Shown here: positions 7,485 to 16,063 of the stretch, one piece after another | Position numbering within the stretch: position 1 is the first letter of the stretch | Layout: each line of letters starts with the position of its first letter | From: an uncultured Sphingomonas sp. | GTDB lineage: Bacteria > Pseudomonadota > Alphaproteobacteria > Sphingomonadales > Sphingomonadaceae | Assembly (NCBI RefSeq): GCF_913062585.1 | Contig: NZ_CAJXWX010000034.1 | Location: 1 to 33,666 of the forward strand | DNA length: 33,666 bases | Direction of reading: 5' to 3' | Translations under genes and position numbers: made by a program | Notes under the pieces: generated by a model | The model's database searches: none | The model's input: the letters and a program-made list of their open reading frames with translations, nothing else | Told to the model about the DNA's origin: nothing

Positions 7485-9950
7485 TCAGCGTACCGCGGCA
7501 CACTCCGTGCTTGCCAAGGCGCGATAGGGCGCCGCGCGGCACGGCGCTGGTTCGCCCCAGATCCAGCCCGAGCCGACATAACCCAGATAGACTCGGCCGA
7601 AGACATCGGGGTCTGCGCCGACCACGCTGACCTGGTCGAGCGTGCCGACCGGAAAATCGACCAGCCGATGCCAGCTGCGCGCGTCGTCGATCGAACGCCA
7701 GATGCCATATTCGCCGCCGACCCGGCCCGACAGGAAGATGGTGGGATAGCTGGACCCCCGTGCCGCCTTGCCGAAGGCGATGTCGTCGACCCGGGTGACG
7801 TCGGGCACGACCTGCCAATGCGCGCCGCCATCGGTCGAGCGGCGCAGCCCGGTATCGGCGATATGTTCATAGGCGGACGTGAAGAACAGATGCCCGGCCT
7901 GGCCCGGCACCGCGCGCAGCTTGGCCGCCATGTCGCTGCCCGGCGCGATCTCCCCGGCGAAGACCTGCGCCCAGCTCGCGCCGCCATCGGTCGATTTCCA
8001 CAGGCCCTGGAGCGGTCCGTTGGCCCCTTCGCCCGCATGATAGAGATAGAAGGTGCCGCCCCGCACCCGGTCGGCGGCCAGCGTCTTGCGTTGCAGCCAG
8101 CTATGCGCGAACGATCCCGGCGTGGTGCCGCTCGCGCCCGGCAGGTTGACCGGGCTCCAGTTCCGGCCGCCGTCCTTGGTATAGAAGGCCTGCCGGTTAT
8201 AGGCGGGTTGCCAGACGATATTGTCCGCATCGCCCGACGACACCGCGATCGTGCCGAACGACATGCGCCACGGATCGTCGGCGCGGGTGCCGGGCGGGGT
8301 CGGCAGGGTCGGGAACTTGGTCCAGCGCCGGCCGCCATCGGTGCTGGTCCCCGCCATCACCGCATTGCCATCCTCCCAGCAGCAGCCGGTCCGCGCGTCC
8401 GAGGCATTGGTGACGACGAAACCGGGCCGCGCCGGGGTCCAGTCGATCTGCTGCGCCGACATCAGCATCCGCTCGTTCGGCCCGAAGGTGGTCGAATAGG
8501 CGTTGAGGTCGTCCTTCACATGGATACCAAAATCCCAGCCAGCAAAGATCGGCGACTGGCCCGGCGCCTGGATCACGTCGTTGGCGACCAGTTCCTCGAT
8601 CCCGCGCGTCTGGCTGACCCAGTTCAGCGTAGCACTGCCCGGCGGCAGGTCGGCGCGGAACACGCCCATGCCGTGCGCGATCCACAGCCGGTTGGGCATG
8701 ACGGGGTCGAACATCAGGTCGGCGGTCGTGAAATAGGGCTGGTCGGCCAGATGCAGCCAGGGCGGATCGCCCGGCCCCGCGCTGGCGCCGTGAGTCACGG
8801 TGTTCCAGTGTGCGCCGCCATCCGTGCTGACATAGCCGCCGCCCGACTGGTCGAGCGCCACCACCTGGTCGGCACGCGGATTGGCGGCGATCGCGGCATA
8901 GGGGGTGACGCCGAGCCCCTGTTCCTGGGTGATGTTGCGCCAGCGCCCGTCCTTGTAGGACCAGATCGCCTTGTCCCCCTCATCGACCGCAAAGAAGGTG
9001 CCGTGCCGGTCGAAGACGCCGTGCTTCAGGCTCATCGGCTGCGCGCCCAGGCTGGGCAGCGGGTGGAAGGTCGCGCCGTGATCGTCGGAGACGAACATGC
9101 CGCTGCCCGCCGCCATTGCCCAGATCCGTCCGGTCGGGCGACCGCCGGCGGGCTGTTCGAACCAGATCAGCGTGCCGGGGGTCTGCAGGCCGGGTTCGGG
9201 CTGGCGGTCCTTGCTGGCGGGGATGGATGCCACCCGCGCCCAGTGCGCGCCGCCATCGGCCGACCGCCACAGCCCCGCGCCGGGCGTGCCGAGCAGGACC
9301 AGATCGGCATTGGTCGGATCGACCGCCATATACGGCCCGTGCAGGCGGAACGCGTCATTGGCGTTCCAGACGAAGGGGAAGGGATTGCCTGCGGACGGCT
9401 GGGTCCAGCTATGCCCCGCATCGTCCGAGCGATAGACCCGGCCGAGCAGCGCCATGAACAGCCGTTCGGGCCGCGACGGCGCGACGACGATCGCATAGGC
9501 CCCGCCCGCGCCGCCATTCTGGACCCGCGACGAATCGGGCATGGCCGCGGCAGTGACCAGCTGTTTCCAGCGATCCGCCGCCTTGTCCCAGATATAGGCG
9601 CCGTAGACATCGGTGCGCACGACGAAGGTCTTGCCCTGCGGGTCCATCGACAGGCCCGCGATCATGCCTCCGCCCCCGATCGCGACGGGTTTCCACTGAT
9701 AGGTTTCGCCCGCGACCGGTCCTCCGGCCTGCGACAGAGCGGGGGGCGGCGCGCCATGCGGCGTCTGTGCCGCGCCCGACCACCAGAGCGCCAGACCGGC
9801 GGCGAGGGCCAGCGCGATCACGGCCGCCAGCACCCAGGGCCAGCGGCGGCGGCGTTGCGGGCGGGCGAAATCCTCGAATCGGACGGAATGGCGGGCATGG
9901 CGTCGAGCAAGGCTCCCGGCATCTGGGGTGGGGGTCGAGGGATCAGTCAT
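7485..9950 (-). CDS. Membrane-anchored GH74-like Asp-box glycanase
   Basis: An 821-residue protein with about 38 cytoplasmic residues, one signal-anchor helix at about 39-58, then a large periplasmic domain. That domain begins with YQWKPVAIGGGG and RTDVYGAYIWD, which closely match the start of GH74 endo-beta-1,4-glucanases and xyloglucanases. In that family the Asp of the RTD-x-GG motif is catalytic; here it would be Asp114. At least nine Asp-box motifs (for example STDGGAHW, SADGGAHW, TKDGGRNW) indicate paired seven-bladed propellers as in GH74. The start overlaps the stop of the WecG-type gene by 8 bases, so it is translationally coupled to the glycosyltransferases. The likely role is cleaving, trimming or releasing the polymer made by this operon. 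The substrate is inferred only, and the second acid residue was not located. Confidence 0.82.
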   Translation of the reverse strand: MTDPSTPTPDAGSLARRHARHSVRFEDFARPQRRRRWPWVLAAVIALALAAGLALWWSGAAQTPHGAPPPALSQAGGPVAGETYQWKPVAIGGGGMIAGLSMDPQGKTFVVRTDVYGAYIWDKAADRWKQLVTAAAMPDSSRVQNGGAGGAYAIVVAPSRPERLFMALLGRVYRSDDAGHSWTQPSAGNPFPFVWNANDAFRLHGPYMAVDPTNADLVLLGTPGAGLWRSADGGAHWARVASIPASKDRQPEPGLQTPGTLIWFEQPAGGRPTGRIWAMAAGSGMFVSDDHGATFHPLPSLGAQPMSLKHGVFDRHGTFFAVDEGDKAIWSYKDGRWRNITQEQGLGVTPYAAIAANPRADQVVALDQSGGGYVSTDGGAHWNTVTHGASAGPGDPPWLHLADQPYFTTADLMFDPVMPNRLWIAHGMGVFRADLPPGSATLNWVSQTRGIEELVANDVIQAPGQSPIFAGWDFGIHVKDDLNAYSTTFGPNERMLMSAQQIDWTPARPGFVVTNASDARTGCCWEDGNAVMAGTSTDGGRRWTKFPTLPTPPGTRADDPWRMSFGTIAVSSGDADNIVWQPAYNRQAFYTKDGGRNWSPVNLPGASGTTPGSFAHSWLQRKTLAADRVRGGTFYLYHAGEGANGPLQGLWKSTDGGASWAQVFAGEIAPGSDMAAKLRAVPGQAGHLFFTSAYEHIADTGLRRSTDGGAHWQVVPDVTRVDDIAFGKAARGSSYPTIFLSGRVGGEYGIWRSIDDARSWHRLVDFPVGTLDQVSVVGADPDVFGRVYLGYVGSGWIWGEPAPCRAAPYRALASTECAAVR

Positions 9951-10782
9951 GGGTCCGCGTCGCCAGAAAATAGATCGCAATCGGATTGGTCACGAGATAG
10001 CGCCAGCCCAGCCGCAGCGGCTCGCGCGCGGCGCGGTACATCCATTCCAGCCCCATCGCCTGCATCCAGTCGGGCGCGCGCGACACGCCGCCGCCATAAT
10101 GGTCGAACAGGCCGCCACAGGTGCGGATCCAGGCGACCCCGGACAGCCGCTCGCGATAGTTGACGGCGAACTGCTCCTGCGCCGGGCTACCCAGCCCGAC
10201 CCACAGGATGTCGACCTTCAGCGCGCGGATCCGGTCGCAGATCGCCTCCGCCTCGTCCGCGTCGAAATAGCCGTGGCGCGCGCCGACGACCTGAAGCCCG
10301 GGAAAGCGGCTGCGCAGATGCTCGGCGGCGCGCACCGCCACCCCCGGACGACCGCCGAGGAAATAGAATCGGACATCCGCGCGCGCGGCGGCATCGGCGG
10401 CGTCGAGCAGGAAATCGGTGGTCGCGGTCCGCTCGGTCAGCGGGCGCTTGCAGAACAGGCGGCTGGCAAAGACCAGCGGCATACCGTCGGCATCGACCAG
10501 GTCGGCGGCGTCGATCAGCGCGCGGAACCGAGGCGAGCGGTGATAATCGGCGATCACGCTGCCATTGGCCGATGTGATGAACCGCGGCAGCGGCAACGCC
10601 CCCGAACGCGCCCGCGCCGTATCGGCCAGCATCCGGGCCCGCAGATCCTCCCGCGACAGCCGCGCGATCCGAATGCCACCGATGGTCAGCGTCTCGACCG
10701 GCGCCCCGCCAAGCGGTGCGTCGTACCCAACGCCTGAACCGTCGTGATGCACCGATGCCATCGCCGTCCCCCCGGTCGTCAT
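9943..10782 (-). CDS. WecG/TagA/CpsF-family (GT26) glycosyltransferase
   Basis: A 279-residue cytoplasmic or membrane-peripheral enzyme that adds the second sugar to the lipid-linked first sugar. Conserved GT26 blocks are visible: ITSANGSVIADY (about 69-80), LVDADGMPLVF (about 95-105), FYFLGGRPGVA (about 139-149) and ILWVGLGSPAQEQF (about 192-205). The C-terminal LEWMYRAAREPLRLGWRYL is the usual membrane-contact segment. ATG 10782 overlaps the upstream stop as ATGA, the same arrangement as other junctions here. ATG 10761, with a GGGGGA upstream, is the alternative start. The donor sugar cannot be read from the sequence. Confidence 0.9.
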   Translation of the reverse strand: MTTGGTAMASVHHDGSGVGYDAPLGGAPVETLTIGGIRIARLSREDLRARMLADTARARSGALPLPRFITSANGSVIADYHRSPRFRALIDAADLVDADGMPLVFASRLFCKRPLTERTATTDFLLDAADAAARADVRFYFLGGRPGVAVRAAEHLRSRFPGLQVVGARHGYFDADEAEAICDRIRALKVDILWVGLGSPAQEQFAVNYRERLSGVAWIRTCGGLFDHYGGGVSRAPDWMQAMGLEWMYRAAREPLRLGWRYLVTNPIAIYFLATRTHD

Positions 10783-12392
10783 CGGTCGCGGGGGGACGCA
10801 AGGCAAGCCCGTGTCGGCGGGCAACTGTCCCGAACCAGAAAAACATCGTAGTTTTCGTCGCCGCTCGCCCCGCGCAGCCGGGCCAGCCGCTCGGTGGCCG
10901 ACAGGAATCGGCGGACCTCCGCCTGCTCCAGCCGCAAGGGGCCGAACGGTCCACGGTCGATGGTGCGGCCGGGGGCGCCTGCGTCGAGCGGCTCGGTCAT
11001 CAGGATGACGACGGGGCGACGCCGCGCCCGACCCAGCGCTTTTGCGGCCTCCAGCAACCGGGTCGGGGACATGGGGGCGCTATCGGCCAGCCTCAGGGGA
11101 ACCAGCGTCGCAAAGCGTCCCTGCCGCATCGAATAGCCGTTGGGCAGGCCGTAATAGGGCAGCGTCTCGATCAGGAAATCGGGCTCGGCGAGCAGGATCG
11201 CGTCGGACAGGTCCGGGCGGTGAAGCAACCGGCCGAGCGCGGCGGCTTCGCTTTCGGGCTGACCGCGCCAGCTCTGCACGACCGCGCGGGCGGTGGCGGG
11301 CCATTGTCCCAGCAGGAGCAGCAGGAAGGCGATCTTTCCCCAGCGCTCTGCTCGCACCCCATATCGGCCGCCGCGCCGCGACACGTGCGCGGTCATCAGG
11401 TGCAGGACCAGCAGGAAGGGGATCAGCAGCGCGACGTGCCGGTAATGACCGGAATAGACGAACACGAACAACAGCTGGAGCAACGCGGTCGTCACCACCG
11501 CCGCGATCAGGGCGGCCGGGCGTCGCGCGAACAGCGCCAGGCTGCCCGGAACCAGCAGCGCGGCGGCCAGCATGACCGGCCAGGGCGTCAGGAAATTGCC
11601 GAAGATGCGGGCAAAGGCGATGCCGGGGATCAACTGGACCAGAATCGCGGGCCAGCGTCCCGGCACCGCGCCCGGCAGATCCTCGACCGAGGGATAGACC
11701 GACCAGACGGCGATGCCCGCCCCCAGCAGGACAAGCAGCGCGGCGATGCCCCAGGCGGGCAGCCGCCTTCGCCTCAAGCCGTGGTCGCCCAGCAATATCT
11801 CGGCCAGCCAGAACAGCAGCAGCCCGCCCGCGATCAGCACCGAATGGACATTGGCATTGCACAGCAGCGCCAGGATCGCCCCCAGCCTGGCGGCGCGCAG
11901 CAGCCCTTTGTCGCGCCATGCCGGATAGCGCTCTGCGAACAGCAGCATCAGGAGGAGCGACAGCCCGTAATTGCGCGCCACGACGCTATAGCCATAGGCG
12001 CCGAACCCGCTGAACAGCACCAGCGCCAGGATCGGCCAGGACAGGCGCGTGGCAAAGCACAGCAGCGCCATCGCCGCCGCCGCCACGACCAGCGCCATGA
12101 CCGGCAGCACCGCATGATAGGGCAGCACCGCCAGCCCGCCGCGCAGCACCAAGTGCCAGAGCAGCGGATGGCCATAGCCGCGCGCGGCCCGCAGCATCGC
12201 GGGCAGGTCCTCGCCCAGGCCCGCCAGTGTCAGCGCGCGCACTTCGTCGCGCCACATCACATGATGCCGGGCCAGCGCGATCACCAGCACCAGCCACAGC
12301 GCGAACAGGAAGGCGCGGATCGCCCGGCCGCGCGGGCTCCGTGCCGCGTCGTCCGGGGCGAACAGCCGGTCGAGCGCCCCCGCCATCGTCAT
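10779..12392 (-). CDS. Polytopic GT39/ArnT-like membrane glycosyltransferase (putative)
   Basis: A 537-residue protein with about ten hydrophobic segments in its first 370 residues and a soluble C-terminal domain of about 150. The first loop after the N-terminal helix has HHVMWRDE (Arg48-Asp49-Glu50), followed by GHPLLWHLVLR and later VVARNYGLSLLLMLLF. This order (acidic pair, H-P-x-L, then AR-x-Y) resembles GT39/GT83 dolichol- or undecaprenyl-linked sugar transferases. Such enzymes use a lipid-phosphate sugar on the periplasmic face, so it may add a side residue to the polymer. The start ATG 12392 shares one base with the upstream stop (TGATG). The family call is moderate and the substrate unknown. 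Confidence 0.65.
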   Translation of the reverse strand: MTMAGALDRLFAPDDAARSPRGRAIRAFLFALWLVLVIALARHHVMWRDEVRALTLAGLGEDLPAMLRAARGYGHPLLWHLVLRGGLAVLPYHAVLPVMALVVAAAAMALLCFATRLSWPILALVLFSGFGAYGYSVVARNYGLSLLLMLLFAERYPAWRDKGLLRAARLGAILALLCNANVHSVLIAGGLLLFWLAEILLGDHGLRRRRLPAWGIAALLVLLGAGIAVWSVYPSVEDLPGAVPGRWPAILVQLIPGIAFARIFGNFLTPWPVMLAAALLVPGSLALFARRPAALIAAVVTTALLQLLFVFVYSGHYRHVALLIPFLLVLHLMTAHVSRRGGRYGVRAERWGKIAFLLLLLGQWPATARAVVQSWRGQPESEAAALGRLLHRPDLSDAILLAEPDFLIETLPYYGLPNGYSMRQGRFATLVPLRLADSAPMSPTRLLEAAKALGRARRRPVVILMTEPLDAGAPGRTIDRGPFGPLRLEQAEVRRFLSATERLARLRGASGDENYDVFLVRDSCPPTRACLASPRDR

Positions 12393-13768
12393 CAGGCGGG
12401 GCGAAGCCGGGCGCGGGTGCGCATGAGGCGGCGGATGCGCCGCCGCCATTGCTGATGCAGCCCCGGCGCGTCGACCGATTCGTAATGGATGATCGCGATG
12501 GTGATCAGCAGAAAGACCTGGACCACCGAGGCGGCGTTGAAGAGGCTCGATTCGGCCAGATTATGCCCGGTGCAGAAGATCAGCATCGCCAGCAGCAGCG
12601 ATCGGCGCGGCTTGGTGATCGACTGGCTCAGCAGCAATTGCAGCAGCGGCCACAGGATGGCGGTCGCCACGACCAGGATCAGCCCCGGAAAGCCCAGCGT
12701 CACCAGCAGGTCGAGATAGCCGTTATGGCCGTGCGGTGCGGAGCGCGCGACCCAGCCCGAGCGGCGGTCGAGCGCCCAGATCGGGCTGTCGGGCCCGACC
12801 TGCCAGAAGGAGCCGAACCCCGTGCCCGTCCAGGGATGCTGCCCGGCATAGTCGATCAGCAGCGGCCAGATCGCGCCGCGCCCGGTCAGCGCGGTCGGAT
12901 CGTTCACGATCCGGGTCAGCGCGCCCATGTTGATCGACAGCAGCTGCAACCCGATCGCCAGGCCGAGCAGCAGCAGCGCGACCATCGTGCCCCGGTAATT
13001 GGCGTCATAGGGACGGATGGCCAGACCCGCGACCAGGCCGACGACCATCATGGCCTGCGACGTCCGGGCATCGGCGAAATACAGGAAGACCAGCGTGCTG
13101 GCGAGCACCGCGATCGTCGTCGGCCAGCGGAACTGGCGGTTGTCGAACAGGAACAGCAGCACCGTCACCGCGCCCATCGCGCCCGCCACATTCTTGTGCG
13201 GCACGATCCCGCGCCAGTTGCCGAAGATCGAGGTCTGCGCGCTGAAGATGTCGTTGTGGATGCCGAACGGCGTCAGATAGACGGTCAGGAAATTCAGGAT
13301 CAGCAGCACGACCAACATCTGGCGCAGCCGCTTCAGCGTGCGGTCCGGCCCCAGGTCGCGCACGATGCGGAACACCATCCAGACGGTCATCGCGGTCAGC
13401 GCGGCACGGCGAAAACCGATCAGCGGCACGATCGACCAGGACAGGCTGACGAAGCAATAGCCGATCGCCACCGCCAGCCCCAGCGGCACGCACAGCAATT
13501 CGCGCCGGGTCGGCACGCCCTGGCCCAGCAGCAACAGCAGGAACAGGCCCGAATAGATGACCTGATTAACCGCATCGCCGCTACCCGGCTCGCCGTGCAG
13601 CACCCATTCCTGAAGCGGATTGGTGCCGACCAGCACCATCCACAGCAGCAGCAGGAAACAGGCATCGGCGATCACCCGCCGCCGCCGCGCGCGGGGCGTT
13701 CGGGGCGTCGGATCGGCGGTGCGCGGATACCCGGCTGTAGGGAGGGGGGTGGGGGATGCCGTCGCCAT
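12392..13768 (-). CDS. O-antigen ligase/polymerase family protein (Wzy-like)
   Basis: A 458-residue polytopic inner-membrane protein with about 11-12 predicted helices. It carries the Wzy_C-type features GIVPHKNVAGAMGAV, an ExoQ/ligase motif, and later APHGHNGYLDLLVTLGFPG in the large periplasmic loop region. It probably polymerises flipped repeat units in the periplasm; lipid A ligation is the alternative. In an operon with a Wzx flippase and an initiating transferase the polymerase reading is preferred. ATG 13768 lies 13 bases after the upstream stop. The 71-codon upstream extension of the frame overlaps the neighbouring gene and is rejected. Confidence 0.88.
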   Translation of the reverse strand: MATASPTPLPTAGYPRTADPTPRTPRARRRRVIADACFLLLLWMVLVGTNPLQEWVLHGEPGSGDAVNQVIYSGLFLLLLLGQGVPTRRELLCVPLGLAVAIGYCFVSLSWSIVPLIGFRRAALTAMTVWMVFRIVRDLGPDRTLKRLRQMLVVLLILNFLTVYLTPFGIHNDIFSAQTSIFGNWRGIVPHKNVAGAMGAVTVLLFLFDNRQFRWPTTIAVLASTLVFLYFADARTSQAMMVVGLVAGLAIRPYDANYRGTMVALLLLGLAIGLQLLSINMGALTRIVNDPTALTGRGAIWPLLIDYAGQHPWTGTGFGSFWQVGPDSPIWALDRRSGWVARSAPHGHNGYLDLLVTLGFPGLILVVATAILWPLLQLLLSQSITKPRRSLLLAMLIFCTGHNLAESSLFNAASVVQVFLLITIAIIHYESVDAPGLHQQWRRRIRRLMRTRARLRPA

Positions 13769-13781
13769 AATGCGCCCTGTC

Positions 13782-14906
13782 CTATCGCAGTGCCGAAAGC
13801 GGCGCCAACACGGCCTCGTACCGGTCGAGCATCCGGTCATGCGAGGCTTCCCGGCCCAGTCGCCGTGCACGCGCCGCCCCGTCGCGCCGGGCGGCCGGGT
13901 CCTGCGCCAGTGCGGCGATGACGGTCGCCAGCACCGCCACATCGTCCAGCGGCACGACATGGCCGCAGCATGTGCCGTCACGCGCGGTCACACCCTCGAT
14001 CTGCACCGGCACGTCCGACACGATCAGCGGCAGGCCCAGCCGCGCCGCCTCGACCAGCGCCAGGCTATGGCCTTCATAGCGGCTGACCTGGGCGAACAGG
14101 TCGGCGGAGGCGGCGCGCTCCAATGCGGCGGCGCGCGGCAGCCAGCCGGTGAAGCGGATACGCTCGGCCGCGCCCAGTTCGGCGGCGAGGGTGCGGAGCA
14201 TCGCTTCGTCCTCGCCCGCGCCGATCAGCTCCAGCTCCACCTGCGGAACCGCCGCCACGGCGCGGATCAGCATCGGATAATTTTTCTGCGCGGTCAGGCG
14301 TCCCAACGCGACGATTCGGCAGCGGCCGGGATCGGGCGTGGCGGCGCGCGCCGCCAGCGAATCGACCAACTGCTCGACCGAACGTGACAGGGCGTTGTGG
14401 ATCGTCACCCGCTTGGCGCGGTAGCGGGCGGGCTTGTGCGCCAGGGTGGCGGCGACCGCGTCGGATACGCTGACCACCGCCGCGACGCTAGGCAAGCTGC
14501 CCGTCCAGCCGTCGATCCGGTCGAGATGCGGGTTGTGGGTATCGGTCGGCGAGTGGTGGGAGAGGACGATCCGCGTCGGCACCCGCGCCAGGGCGACCGC
14601 GATCGGCAACAGGACATTGGCGGCGGGCATGGCGGTGACGATCACCGCCGGGCGTTCGCGCCGTAGATAACGAACCAGCGCCACGACGAGGCGCAGGCCC
14701 GCCAGCACTCCGCGCGGCCGGGCGGCGGCGATATGGTGCCAGCGGCTCCGGTCGCCCCCTTCGCCTTCCGGATCGGCGGGCGGATACAGGGCGAAGCGGG
14801 CGACCCTGTGCCCTCGCTCGGCCAGCCCCTCGGCCAGATCGTCCCACAGCTCGCGCAGGCCCCCGGCGCTGCTGTGCGTGACCGCGAAATGGATCGCGCC
14901 GCTCAT
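13782..14906 (-). CDS. Glycosyltransferase family 4
   Basis: A 374-residue GT-B fold retaining transferase. The N-terminal half has the loop THSSAGGLRELWDDLAEGL and the C-terminal half has IVALGRLTAQKNYPMLIRAV, followed by the donor-site E-x7-E block RYEGHSLALVEAARLGLPLIVSDV. It adds one sugar to the lipid-linked repeat unit on the cytoplasmic face. The start ATG 14906 overlaps the upstream stop as ATGA. The nucleotide-sugar donor is not predictable from sequence alone. Confidence 0.9.
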   Translation of the reverse strand: MSGAIHFAVTHSSAGGLRELWDDLAEGLAERGHRVARFALYPPADPEGEGGDRSRWHHIAAARPRGVLAGLRLVVALVRYLRRERPAVIVTAMPAANVLLPIAVALARVPTRIVLSHHSPTDTHNPHLDRIDGWTGSLPSVAAVVSVSDAVAATLAHKPARYRAKRVTIHNALSRSVEQLVDSLAARAATPDPGRCRIVALGRLTAQKNYPMLIRAVAAVPQVELELIGAGEDEAMLRTLAAELGAAERIRFTGWLPRAAALERAASADLFAQVSRYEGHSLALVEAARLGLPLIVSDVPVQIEGVTARDGTCCGHVVPLDDVAVLATVIAALAQDPAARRDGAARARRLGREASHDRMLDRYEAVLAPLSALR

Positions 14907-16063
14907 AGCGCTGCCCCGCTCGCCGCCAATGTGTGCGCGGACAGCCAGGCGCGATCCTCGGGGCCGTCCGCCATCCAATGGTCGATCATCGCACCCCATT
15001 TCACCGGATGCTGCATATGATGCCACGCCGCCGCCGATCCGGCCGACAGCCGGGCATAGAGGGCGGGATCGCGCATCAGCCGGGCGATCGCCTCGGCCAG
15101 AGCGCGGGGGCGCCCGGCGGGTACGACCAGCGCGCTGTCGCCGTCGCGCAGATGGCCGTCGAACATCGGATGGTCCGACGCGATGACCGGGGTGCGCGAG
15201 GCGAGCCCCTCGAACAGGGTCAGCGGCAGCCCCTCGGGAAAGCTGTGGCGGCTGGGCACGATCACCGCATCGGCGGCGTGCATCAGGGCTGAAACCCTGT
15301 CATTGGCGATCAGCCCCAAGAAGCGCACCCGCTCCGCGATCCCCAGCCGCCGGGCCAGCGCCGCGAACCGCGTCACCTGTCCCCGCCCGGCAATGTCCAG
15401 CTTAACGTCCGGCAGGCGGGCGACCGCGCGGATCAGGTCGCCGACGCCCTTTTTCGCGCTGATCGTGCCGACATAGAGCAAGCTGTGCGGCGCGGGACCG
15501 GGGGCGGGTTTGACCGGCATCGACTCGGGCGTGCGGCGATGGGGAAAGTCCCAGGCGAGGATCTTGTCGCGGCGGACCCCCAGATCGGCCAGCCCCCGCG
15601 CGGCATTGACGCCGTGATTGGCGACCAGCGTCACGCGCGCATCGTTCAGCATCGCGGGCAGGCGGCGGAACCGGACCCAGCGATAATAGGGATGGGCGAA
15701 GGAATCGGCCATCACCACGCCCAGCTTGAGGTCTTTCTGCCCCAATGCGCCGGCCAGCAGCGGCATCATCGGCCCGGTCAGGATCAGATGGCTGGGATCA
15801 TAGTCGCGAATCGCCCGCCAGACCCGCTCCGCCTCGCGATCCGCATCCGCGCCTGCGCCGATCGCGGTCACGCCGCTGGGCAGCGTCTCGACATGGGGCT
15901 CGGCCAGTGCCGACAGAATGCCGACATCGCCGTGCCGCCGCAGATGGGCGAGCTGGTCGAGCATATAGCCATGGCCATAATAGACCTCGCCCTCGCCTGC
16001 CCGGCGGCGTGCGTCGGCGGCGCGCCAGTCGCCGTCATATTGGACGATCAGCAACCGGCTCAT
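14903..16063 (-). CDS. Glycosyltransferase family 4
   Basis: A 386-residue GT-B transferase. LLYVGTISAKKGVGDLIRAV opens the nucleotide-sugar-binding half, and PSRHSFPEGLPLTLFEGLA is the E-x7-E donor motif. The N-terminal half contains an acceptor-binding region with VMADSFAHPYYRW. ATG 16063 overlaps the flippase stop as ATGA, and the gene's own stop overlaps the next start the same way, so expression is tightly coupled. It acts in the cytoplasm on the lipid-linked intermediate. Linkage and sugar are unknown. Confidence 0.9.
   Translation of the reverse strand: MSRLLIVQYDGDWRAADARRRAGEGEVYYGHGYMLDQLAHLRRHGDVGILSALAEPHVETLPSGVTAIGAGADADREAERVWRAIRDYDPSHLILTGPMMPLLAGALGQKDLKLGVVMADSFAHPYYRWVRFRRLPAMLNDARVTLVANHGVNAARGLADLGVRRDKILAWDFPHRRTPESMPVKPAPGPAPHSLLYVGTISAKKGVGDLIRAVARLPDVKLDIAGRGQVTRFAALARRLGIAERVRFLGLIANDRVSALMHAADAVIVPSRHSFPEGLPLTLFEGLASRTPVIASDHPMFDGHLRDGDSALVVPAGRPRALAEAIARLMRDPALYARLSAGSAAAWHHMQHPVKWGAMIDHWMADGPEDRAWLSAHTLAASGAAL

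Noticed and set aside
7410..10163. 917-residue plus-strand open frame opposite the GH74-like gene
   Set aside because: High GC removes stops from the antisense frame. The protein is Arg/Ala/Gly-rich without motifs, while the minus strand encodes a coherent Asp-box protein.
10716..13921. Long Gln/Arg/His-rich plus-strand open frames (10716-12455 and 12227-13921)
   Set aside because: Shadows of the GT39-like and Wzy-like membrane genes; Gln/His/Arg-rich composition is what antisense of Leu-rich helices gives.
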